In this document: positions 1-10,531 of the stretch, piece after piece | Position numbering within the stretch: position 1 is the stretch's first letter | Layout: every line of letters starts with the position of its first letter | From: Copromyces sp. CBS 386.78 | Taxonomy: Eukaryota; Ascomycota; Sordariomycetes; Sordariales; Sordariaceae | Reading direction: 5' to 3' | Assembly: GCA_030685235.1 (NCBI GenBank) | Contig: MU839110.1 | Coordinates: 62,001 to 126,000 of the forward strand | Length of the DNA: 64,000 nucleotides | Translations under genes and position numbers: made by a program | Notes under the pieces: model-generated | The model's database searches: none | Told to the model about the DNA's origin: nothing | The model's input: only the letters and a program-made list of their open reading frames with translations

Positions 1-3000
1 ATCTCCTATTTAGGTATTAGAGTAAATTATAATTATTTATCTATATGCAAGTAAATATAATTTTTACGCTAATTATATAATTTTAATATAATATTAAATT
101 GTATAAAGGAAAGAAGTTATAAGTAGACGAAAAAATTATAATATTTTTATTATTAGTAACGTAAGGTATTATTCGTCGATTATTAAAATAGATTATTAAG
201 TGAAATCTTATTACGATTTATAAGTTAATATTAAAACTTTTAATTTAAACTTATAACTTATATTTACTTCGATTTCTTATATAAATAGGGCCTTTTACAA
301 AGTATTAAATTATTATATTCAATTTATATAATCGAATATTAAATTCCCCCCCCTATATACCCCAATAAAGATCGAAATAAACCCTAAATTATATCTTTAC
401 TTTAAAGGGGTATTAGGTGCCTTTAATAATTCGTATTTCCCTATAAAGGTCGGCGGCGATAAATAATTTATTTAGCATACGTATAAAGGAAGGCTTTCTA
501 TAAACGTTATATTCGTATACGATTTCGATAATTATATTATATATATCTTACCCGGGTATAAAGGCTTTATATATAATAGTCGAATATTTAATACTTTATT
601 AGGGCGCGGTTTCTTAATTTTATTAAATTTCTATTATTTGGCCGAGAGTAGGTATAATTATTTATATAAATTATTTATTTTATATTATAGTATACCATAT
701 TATTTATAGGAGTCGAAGAGGGGGGGTATTAAACTAGTAATATATAAAGAGTTATATAATTTAAAATATAGTTAGACTAGGATTATTATTAAAAAGGTAA
801 TCGGCAGGTTGAAATTAACCTTTAGAATTCTTATTTATAAACTAATTTTCTTTATTAAAATTTATACTTTTATTATATATATTTACGTGGTAATTTTTAA
901 TTTTATATTCGAATATTACGAAATTAATTTTAAGGATAAAGATAATACTTTCATATACTTTAAAAGAGAGGAAGATAAAGTAGAAGAAATAGCGTTATTA
1001 ATTAATAATTTTAATAAGGAAGAAATACGTAGTAGGTAAAACGGTACAATATATAAATATTATAAAAAAATTACGAAGCGTATATAGAAGGATTATTATA
1101 AATATTTCGAAAAGAAGGAAGGGAGGGGGGTTATAACGAGACGGAGAAATTAAATAGATAGGAGAATTAAAATTAGAATTTAAATTATTTTAGAAAATTA
1201 TTATAGAAATCGAATATTTTATTAGAGTTCGAATAAAGGGTTTAGGGTCTTATTTATATAGAATACATTATACTAAAATATTAATTCCCGCTAGCCGACC
1301 TATATTAATAATTATACTTTTAAGTATTATTACTAATATTTCGAATCTTTTTTTAATAATAATATAAAAATACTAATATTTATAGCCGATTAAAGCGATT
1401 CTAATATATTTTTTATATTAAAATTTAAACGAATATAAATTTTATTATATTACAGTAAAAATTATATAAAAAAATGAAGGTAAGGTCAGCTATAGGGTCG
1501 GCGGGAGTTTCTACGCGCTAATTAAGGGTAATTAAATTTAATATAATAAATATCCTTTAAAATATAACGGGTTTGTAGGGTATTTATAGAGGGTACAAAT
1601 TTCGAAATTTTTACTATTTAAATTATTATTATTATTACCCTTATTATTAATCCCCTTCTAAATCCTTTTTAATCCGTTCGAAATATTTACCTATTTGCTC
1701 TAGTTTTAAACGATAAAATTATTTAACTACTTATTTAGAACTTTCTTACCGTTTTTAAATGTCTTTAGCGACTTTTATAAAAATATAATTATTTTAATTT
1801 TCATTAAAGATCCCTATTACAGTCGTTAATTATTTCGAATTATATTTACTTTCTATTATAATAGCCGTAGTAACTACTAATATATTTTAAAAAACAGTTT
1901 TATTATAACTTACTTATTATTTCTTCTTCAGATTAATATTAGAAGAAATTAATAATTTCTTTTAAAGATAGCGTACGTAGCAGAAAATTAGTAAAAGCCC
2001 TTCGTTATTATTATTATTTTTATTATTATTATTATCGTTTTATATAATTATATTATTTTTATTACTTTCGTCTTCGCCTTCATTTTTAAGAGCGGAGTCG
2101 ATTAGTAATTAAAAGAGGGCAATTACATTACTACTAGTCGTATTTTAGTTATTTTCAAAAATACGCTCTATAAATTTAAAGTAGGGGAGTACGGTATATT
2201 TAAATTAGGAAGTCTTCGGGTATTCCTATAAAATATTATTTTATTAATAAACTTTTTCCTAAATAAATATTATTTATAAAATTAATAGCAATTAAATTAT
2301 TTTAAACGTTTAGCGGCGTAGTAATTATACCCGTATTATTATTGCGACCAAACCCCGACTATTAACGAATAAAATCCTAAAGCCTCTATTTTGTCTTAAA
2401 GGTCTTATATTTATTACAAATTTATATAAAGGTAAAGGTATACCTTTTCGCAGCGAATCGATATATAATTAAGTAATACATACCTTCCTTAAAGCTATTC
2501 TACGATACGCCGCCGCTAGCGACAACTTTAAAAAGGATTTAGAAGAAGATTTCTTCTTAAGTTGTAGTCTATCGAACTTCTATTACACTAACTTTACCTT
2601 TACCCTTTTTACTAGAGGTAGGAGTAGTAAGGGGGGTAGGTAATTAAACGGAGGAAGGCTTAGTTTGGTTAATATTAGCGATATTCGATTGGGTAGTATT
2701 ATTCGATTAGATAAAATTAGAAGAGGTATATATAATAATATTTTAAAAAGTTATATCGGGCGGGCTAGGAGATTAGTACTAGCGGTTATAGAAAAGGATA
2801 GACAAAATTAAGTATATAAATCGATATTTATTAACCGTTTTATATAATTTAACGATATTAAAAATTTTTATTCTTTTACTATAATCGATAAACGATTTAA
2901 ATCTTTAGTTAAAATAATGCCCGTAGGGGTTTATAGCCATATAAATTAATACGTTAATAGTCCTTCTAAATTATAAAGGTATTTATAGTTGTCTGGGCTA

Positions 3001-3070
3001 TTAATTGATAGATTTATTACTATACGTTTACGGATTTTATAAAAGTATTCGGATTACGATTTTCACCGAC
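1..3070. repeat. RIP-degraded AT-rich repeat block
   Basis: The block is very AT-rich and consists mostly of TA, ATT and AAT runs. CpA and TpG are visibly scarce, while C survives before G, C or T (CCC runs, TCG, ACG). That bias is the expected product of RIP, which turns CpA into TpA on both strands of duplicated DNA in Neurospora relatives. No open frame with a recognisable domain remains; the longest (809-1039, 76 codons) is Ile/Phe/Lys-rich from base composition. The parent was probably a transposon or other duplicated sequence, but its class cannot be read. The left edge lies outside the window and the right edge is abrupt near 3070, where normal composition returns. Confidence 0.85.
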
Positions 3071-5434
3071 TTTTTTACTAGAATGCTAAGAACCCAGAAT
3101 GCTAAGCCTGTAACCCGGTGAAAAGTGGCCTGTGCGACATTTTCACCTATGTATCTTCACCCGGTGAAAATACCCGAAAATTTCTCTATGGATCACACCC
3201 TTAGTTCTTTCCCGGTGTTTGTTTTAAGCGCAGTTGGCGTCTCCCTCCCGTTCTTCCTTCTTGCTTTTCCAGCCATGTACCTTGTGCCTTCTTGCTTCTT
3301 TTGGTCTGTTAAACTTTTCCGCAGTTATCCCCACCTGCGTTCTCCACCGGTACATATTCGGCCACCCCGTTAGCCGGTCGACTCACCGTTCCACATCTTG
3401 TTGAGTTGTTGGAGCTCGTGACAAAAATCTTTGACAAGACTCGGTCGAACCTCACAAACCCACAAAATGTCCAATAGCTTTGCACAATTCACCCTTCGTA
3501 TTTGCTGTTCATATTTTGAATCCCCTTCTCCTCACATTCACCGCCGGCCGAAGTTCGCGCGAATGCAGCCCATTCATCCATCCCGATTCCGCGTCGATCA
3601 CTGCTCGGGTTCCACCACTATCAATCCCTATCCTCGATCCCATGACCCTACTGCGAACAGCATCACGAGTTTATCTTTCAAACTCTTTTTTTGCCGTTGT
3701 GGATTTCATCTTGTGCAGATTCATAGCCTCCATCCACGCACCGATCACGTTTTTTTTTACCCGCTTCAAGCCGAGACATCGGACGGCATACCGGAGCGGT
3801 CTTGTAGTGTACGTAATCAAATCGGCGACGCTATCCGGCGCCGCTACCCACCTCAGCCACCACTTGGACGACAGCCGCCAAGCCGACCGGGCCGTCCTCC
3901 CGGCCTCCGGGCCCGGCACTGGGAGTTAAAATTGACTCAGTTGCCCGTACCCAGCGGCAGAGTGGCGGTTGCTGCAGTCACATCCCGACGACAGCCGCCG
4001 GCCGGTTTGGAGCGATAGGGCACGATGATCAGACGGACGTCGCTCTATCTACAGGGTACGCTAGCGCAGGTACACTTGCCTACCCGCTCGTTTCCTGCCC
4101 GTCTTAAGATCGTAACTTGTGTGGGTGCATAGGCAGGGCCGTGAGCAAGCGCATCACCAAGAACTGCCCGCTCTTTATTAGTGACGGGGACATCAGTCAT
4201 GTATCTACCCTACTTGGTAGCACCGGTAGCGTTATCCGGGTTGGAATCATACCGCTTTTTGCTCCTAGCCCAGTTCTGCGTCACGTTGTCCCTTCTGGTC
4301 TCCTTCTGCAAGCTCCCAAGAAGATTTCAGGCCTATTCATGTGTTGGAAGACACTAGTCAAGCGTTCTCCGGTCAATCTCTGGAAGATGAAGATTTTCCG
4401 TCCTTGGACCTTGGCAAAGCTTGTTATCGATCAAGCTGTCAACAAACGCGGGTTATCCAGGCCTTTCTGAACCTTCGGTCTCTTCGATGATCATTCCCGA
4501 TTCCACGTTCATGACGCAAAGCCAGCGAAGTCGTTGTACCACTGCGAGAAACCATCTCAACTCAAAACGTGGTCCGCATCTCGAGTCTCACCACATACTG
4601 CGGTGGCTCTCACTCATTATGCGAGAGCTCAGAGCGGTCCCCAACAACCAAGGCCCTAGCAAATGTTTGCATGTTTGATTCTCGCAAGGAGCCAACATTT
4701 ACGCTAGCGAAGCACCAGACACGAGTTGGATGTTATGTCTGCGCAAAAAGGGCAGGGCAGTCTTTGTCTTCCAAGGCAAAGGGGGGGGCGCAACTTACCC
4801 TAGTACCAACATCCCTTATATCACATACACAAAGCACAAAGCCTCTCTCTCCTCCCTTGTATCTGAAAACCCGGAGAATAATTGCGAAACCGTTCCCGGC
4901 TTATTGGTCAGGCACATGGCATTATGTGGCCATGTGCTGAGATATTCCTTCACCCCGATTCCTGTAACACCCGTGAAGCGAAGTTTGTACCATCACGCCG
5001 CACTACAGTTGATCATCAGATGGGACCGAACAGCGCCTTCGTCTCATCGTGTCACGAAGATCAGGCCCGAGGCCCCAACCAACCACACTTCATGGGCGGG
5101 GGGCAAGTTCAGATGAATCTATGGAACTGAATAACACCATTGTTCCATTGTTGAACGATACCAATATCCGACGGGTTGGTCGGCAGGTTGGTGGCCGGGC
5201 ACCATTCCCGTGCCAGACACTAATCCATAACTGGCCCCCCAACCGTCAAACCAAACTATCACGTCGAAAGGGCCGAGTGACCAGTTCAAGTGAATGAAAC
5301 AAAGACCGCGCCCAAATTGTTGAATCAATAAGAAAGACCTTGCATATATCCCCTTCCAGATCAACCCCAGAAAGGACGGATGCTTTCACATCTCCCATCC
5401 GCCTGTCTCTCCCGTCCAACATCTGGGCAGCACA
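3071..5434. other. intergenic, no supported gene
   Basis: Composition is balanced and there are only short overlapping frames on both strands, without conserved motifs or consistent splice sites. Near the RIP boundary are short direct repeats: GAATGCTAAG at 3081 and 3097, and CCCGGTGAAAA at about 3114 and 3160. The last 100 bases are the probable promoter and leader of the downstream lipase, with an AT-rich GCATATATC stretch near 5342. Confidence 0.5.
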
Positions 5435-7185
5435 ATGATGAGGAGAGCAGTATTTGGCTTTGCCTTTGAGGTGTTGTCCACAATCATCCTCCTCCTAGCC
5501 TCGACTGCAGCATGCGTTCAAATAGCAGTCAATGTCACCTATAGCGAGTACGTCGGAACCCAACTCGGCAGCGGTGTCAGTCAATGGCTTGGTCTCCGAT
5601 ACGCGGCACCGCCTGTTGGTGCTTTGAGATTCGCTCCTCCACAGGATCCGCCGTTCAACTCGGTACCTCAAGCGGCAAATAAGGTGAGAAACCCCATGGG
5701 CCGGATGGCGCGAAGGCCAGAGACAGCTTATAGGGCAATATTAGCTAACCGCTGAGGCAATAGCATCGAAATTGGTGTGTCCGAAGGCCAGTTAGCTTGA
5801 CTTGGGAGGATTGCCTGTTCCTAGACGTCTACGCGCCAACAAATGCGACCACGGATTCAAAGCTCCCTGTCTTTGTCTTTATCCAAGGCGGGGGCTTCAA
5901 CGACAATGCAAACCCCAACCTCAACGGAACCGGCCTCGTAAAGGCTAGCTCAAACAGCATCGTGGTGGTTACCCTCAACTACCGCGTAGGGCCCTACGGG
6001 TTCCTAGCCAACAGACAGCAAGCCGTTGCCAATAACGGTCTTCGAGACCAACGCAAGGCTTTGGAATGGGTGCAAAAGTACATCAGCCAGTTTGGAGGCA
6101 ACCCTAACCATGTTGTTCTCGGGGGAGCCTCAGCCGGCGCGGCGAGTGTCGCTTACCACATGATGGCCGACAAAGATGGCAACAGGAGGCTGTTCCACGC
6201 AGCAGCCGTCGAATCCGTCTCCTTCGGCACCGTTCTCACCGTGGACCAAGCCCAGTACCAGTATGACAATCTGGTGAACCGCCTCGGCTGTGCCAGCAGC
6301 GACTCCGCGGCCAGTATAGCCTGCCTACGATCCAAAAGTCAAAAAGAAATTGCCGATAAGGACAGGGATATCCCCTACCCCGGCTTGTCCACCGGACCCA
6401 TATACATGTGGTCGCCCGTCATCGACGGCGACTTTGTGACCGACTACCCCTACTCTGCCTTCCAGAACGGTAAATTCACCCGCAACATGCCCGTCATCTT
6501 CGGCGACGACACCAACGGCGGTGCCGGATTCGCACCCAGCCGCATCAGCTCCCTACGCGACAGCAACCAGTTCATCAAGGACAACTTCCCCGCCATCACC
6601 CCCGTCCAGCTCGATACGCTCAACAAGCTGTACCCCAACCCGCACGCCTCCACTTGTCCCAGCATGGGGTGCTGGCGGGGACAAGCAGGCAATGTCTACG
6701 GCGAGATGAGGTACATGTGTCCTGGTCTGTACCTCAACGACGCGTTTGACAACTACAACGACGACTACCAAAAGGGCACAAGCTCATGGGCGTATCGGTG
6801 GAACGTCGAGGACAAAGACCAAATGGCAGCCGGGCTGGGGGTGCCGCATATCGTGGAGTTGAACGCCCTTTTTGGGCCAAAGAATATGTATTATACCGGG
6901 CAGGTGCCCAAGAGCTACTGGCCGGGAATGACGAACGCGGCGGCGGTGCATGTGATTCAGGGCTATTGGGTCAGCTTTATCAAGACGTTTGATCCGAATA
7001 CGTTGCGGTGGGGTGGAAGCGCGGAGTGGAAGGCTTGGAAGAGTGGGAAGGGTGGGAGTGAGCGGCATCAGAGGTTGTTGTTTGGGACGGGAGGGAAGAC
7101 GGCGATGGAGGAGATTTCTAGGGAGTCGGGGTTGGCGGTGAGGTGTGCGTATCTGCAGTCTATTGGGACGAGTTTGTGGCAATGA
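5435..7185 (+). CDS. secreted type-B carboxylesterase / triacylglycerol lipase
   Basis: Two exons, 5435-5683 and 5764-7185, give 556 residues. The intron has a GTGAGA donor, a GCTAACC branch point and a TAG acceptor. The first ~28 residues form a hydrophobic signal peptide (IILLLASTAA core), so the product should be secreted. It belongs to the alpha/beta-hydrolase type-B carboxylesterase family, which hydrolyses carboxylic or triacylglycerol esters. Visible landmarks are the EDCLFLDV signature (98-105), oxyanion loop QGGG (124-127), nucleophile elbow GASAG with Ser206, and the likely catalytic His445 in GVPHIVEL. The block around residue 335 reads GDDTNGGAGF, where family members usually carry NEG; the Glu of the triad appears replaced by Gly. 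Length is normal for fungal members. From memory this is the counterpart of N. crassa NCU00761, next to gh5-1. Confidence 0.9.
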
Positions 7186-8846
7186 GAATGGGGATGGGAT
7201 GTAGGGTGGTCATGGTTTTGGGTGGTGATTCTTTTTTCCCTTCAAGAGTTGGGCAATTTGCTTCAGGAATTGAATTCAAGAGAATATAGTGTGGCTATTT
7301 CACCCTGCATGGTTCGCTTAACGTTGTCCTCAGCATACTAACGCGAGATGAATGCAACCAAGATTTCTCGTACGATGAAGAGTTTCTACCAAAGCTAAAA
7401 CCTCAAGAGTGAATATTGGAGAGTGCTGTCGCTAGCATATTCGGGTCGGAAGCTTTCAATTGGACTCGCACGGTTCGAATGTTCCTCCCCCCTGAGCAAC
7501 TCGAATGAAAGAATTGCTCTTTCCCTTGCACAGTTCGAATTATTCCGGAAGGTGCAACTCTCCGAGCCGCGCGTACACGAGCACTTTGTCACTTCCGTCA
7601 AGTTGAACAGTTGAACAGTTGAATAAAGTGCAAGTGCAAGTGGAAGTGTGACGTGATTCTGGTGGTGTTCCTCGCTCTTTCTCCCCCTTTTTTGGTGTTA
7701 ATGGATGTGGTGGTTCGTGCGCAGTTGGCAAGCGCCCTAGCGGTGGGTCTGCATCCGCAATTTGGCAGGATGTTTCAAGCTTTTCGGTAGGCCCGTTTTA
7801 TAAATGTTAGGACGGTACCTCTGACCTCTACAAAATAGCTGTAGCTATGAGTACTCTCATAACAGAAGCTTGGAAGGAATGCGCTTGCACATGTAAACGC
7901 ACGCAAGAGAGGTAGGTACGCAGTCGTTACTTTGAACTTTCCACTTCCATCGTCCCATGGTCATTTCAACAACTATTTGCTGACAGTTCTGTCTCGTTTT
8001 CACAGGGGAATCTTGGTTTGGTTTCAAGCCCATCATGCCTCTAAGTCTCAATTCTTCGGATAACCCGGCAAGCGTTCAACAACACCAAAGACAAGCAACA
8101 CTCGAGATGAAATCACAAACAGAGCATACCGACGGGATTCGGACCCGGCGCCGGTCACGTTGAAGACTTGTTACATACTATGCCGGGACAGCGTTGCATG
8201 AATTGCAAGGGTTTTGCAGTCAAGGACCATGGGCGGATCGACCCTTTCCACGCTTCGCCCAACACGGCCACGGAGATTGTCCATCCGCGGTCCAAACCGA
8301 AACATGGCCCCGGCCTCCCCGACGTCCCCGCGCCGCTGGAATCGTCGAGATTCCCAAGAACCGGGAAGCTCCAGCTGTTAGGGCATTTCCCACCTGCGCC
8401 TCACGGGCCGACAACCTCACGCTTAGTCCAGAATGGGCATCCGGCCTGCGCTCTACCGCCCCCCTTTCTTTGTTCAAGGCAACCTCGGCGGATGTCTCTC
8501 CTCCAAGACACTCCCCAGGATGCCGGCCCGCAACCTCTACACGCGTAGCCTGACGTGCTCCAAGGCCTCTGGTCACCTCGATGGATCGGAGACGAGCTCG
8601 CCACTCCCCTAGCATCTCGCTTCATGGCGGCCATGTAACAGCCAGCAACCGACCAAGGATGGAAAACAAGCACCGGGCCTTGAGCCGCATCCTTGCCTAG
8701 CCACCAGTGCTTCCTCGGCATCGACATCAAGCCTTTCACTTGTGCATATAAAATTTCGACATCACCGCCGCCATCTTGTTGGTCTTTTCTTTCCGGGCCA
8801 TCGCCAAGGATTCTAGTTCCTCAGATAACCCTCCTCCAGTCTCAAG
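7186..8846. other. intergenic; lipase 3' end and endoglucanase promoter
   Basis: About 1.66 kb lies between two same-strand secreted-enzyme genes. Open frames here overlap each other on both strands and show no domain. The distal part is probably the regulatory region of the endoglucanase gene. I did not identify a specific activator site with confidence. Confidence 0.5.
8747..8753 (+). promoter_or_regulatory. TATA box of the endoglucanase gene
   Basis: TATAAAA lies 94 bases upstream of the start codon at 8847, the usual distance for a TATA-containing, inducible fungal gene with a short leader. Confidence 0.5.
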
Positions 8847-10082
8847 ATGAAGGCTTCGATTCTTGCTAGCACCTTCGCTGCCGGTGCCCTCGCCCAGAGC
8901 GGTGCTTGGGGCCAATGCGGCGGTAACGGTTGGTCCGGCGCTACCACCTGCGTCTCCGGATACACTTGCTCTTACGTGAACGACTGGTATAGCCAGTGCC
9001 TCCCTGGTACTGCTGCTACCACCACTGCCCGCACCACCACCCTCGCCACCTCCACCAAGACCTCCGCTCCTGCCACCACCACCACTGCTACTGCCTCCGG
9101 CAAGTTCAAGTGGTTCGGTGTTAACGAGGCCGGTGGTGAGTTCGGCGATGGTATCTTCCCCGGAAGATGGGGCACTGAGTTTATCTTCCCCGACGTCAAC
9201 GCCATCCAGGTATGTCACCTCGCCTTGTTGTCATGGTATTCGGGTGCTTGATACTGACCTCCTTTGGCACCATAGACTCTCCGCAGCCAGGGTTACAACA
9301 TCTTCCGTGTTGGCTTCTCCATGGAGCGCCTCGTTCCCAACACCCTGACCTCGTCTTTCAATAACGACTATCTCACCAACCTGACCCAGGTTGTCAACTC
9401 TGTCACCAACTCTGGTGCCTATGTTGTCCTCGATCCCCACAACTATGGCCGCTACTATGGCAACATCATCACCGACACCAACGCCTTCAAGACTTTCTGG
9501 CAAAACGTTGCTTCCAAGTTCGCCTCCAACTCCAAGGTCATCTTCGATACCAACAACGAGTACCACACCATGGACCAGACCCTTGTCCTTAACCTCAACC
9601 AGGCCGCCATCAACGGTATCCGTGCCGCCGGTGCCACTTCGCAGTACATTTTCGTTGAGGGTAACCAGTGGTCTGGTGCCTGGTCCTGGAACGTGACCAA
9701 CACCAACTTGGTTGCTCTTACCGACCCCGAGAACAAGATCGTCTACGAGATGCACCAGTACCTTGACTCCGACAGCTCCGGTACCAGCACTGCCTGCGTT
9801 TCCACCGAGATTGGTGTTCAGCGCATCGTTGGTGCCACCGCCTGGCTCCGCGCCAACGGAAAGAAGGGTGTCCTCGGCGAGTTCGCCGGTGGTGCCAACT
9901 CTGTCTGCAAGGCTGCCGTCACTGGCCTCCTTGAGCACCTCAAGGCCAACTCTGACGTCTGGGAGGGTGCTCTCTGGTGGGCTGCCGGCCCCTGGTGGGG
10001 TGACTACATGTACAGCTTTGAGCCTCCTTCGGGCACTGGCTATACCTACTACAACAGCCTCCTCAAGACCTACACCCCTTAA
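8847..10082 (+). CDS. gh5-1: secreted endo-beta-1,4-glucanase, CBM1 plus GH5
   Basis: Exons 8847-9209 and 9276-10082 are joined over a 66-base intron (GTATGT donor, ATAG acceptor) to give 389 residues. It cleaves internal beta-1,4 bonds of cellulose outside the cell. Residues 1-16 are a signal peptide (cut after ALA). Residues ~17-52 are a fungal cellulose-binding module, CBM1, with the QCGG and YSQCL cysteine pattern. Residues ~53-85 form a Thr/Ala/Ser-rich linker, probably O-glycosylated. A GH5 barrel follows: acid/base Glu216 in TNNEYH, nucleophile Glu323 in GVLGEF, and DPHNYGRY as a family landmark. Codons are strongly C/G-ending, as in highly expressed secreted cellulases. It corresponds to Trichoderma EGII/Cel5A and N. 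crassa gh5-1 (NCU00762, from memory), which is induced by cellulose. Confidence 0.95.
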
Positions 10083-10531
10083 GTAACGGGAAGTTGTGAA
10101 AGCGTCGCTGTAGTAACAGCAAAGAATCACCCAACGAGAACAATCATGTCTTTTCGTTAGGCAGCATTGATCCCCTGATCGTTTACTCCTTCTTGTACAT
10201 ATGCATTTGAACATATCATATATCATTGCCTTGCACAAAGAATCCCTATGCTTGCTGTTCCATGTTTCAGTGACGAAGAACCTAACCTTGTTATAGATAC
10301 TAGTTCAGATTATCTAACTACAGCAAAGCTGGACCCAAAAGAGCAAACGAGCGCAAACAAACGCTAAAAGAACCTGAACCCCCAAAACGAACAAACGCCC
10401 GGAGCAATGACTATAGAATCTTTCAACATAAAGAAAGGGCAACAACGCCAACCATTCTCTTCCATTGACTCCTGTCGCCTGAAAAATACCACAACACCCA
10501 CCAGAACTACCCAACCGAATAAAGACCAACC
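10083..10531. other. convergent intergenic region
   Basis: This stretch holds the 3' ends of the endoglucanase gene (+) and the kinase-like gene (-). No gene is seen. Confidence 0.6.

Noticed and set aside
8120..8160. GGTCCGAATCC (minus strand) as a tRNA B box
   Set aside because: A T-arm-like stem forms but no acceptor, D or anticodon arms fit within 90 bases.
9231..10238. 335-codon antisense frame over the endoglucanase gene
   Set aside because: It mirrors strongly C/G-ending codons of the real gene, overlaps its exon 2 entirely and lacks motifs.
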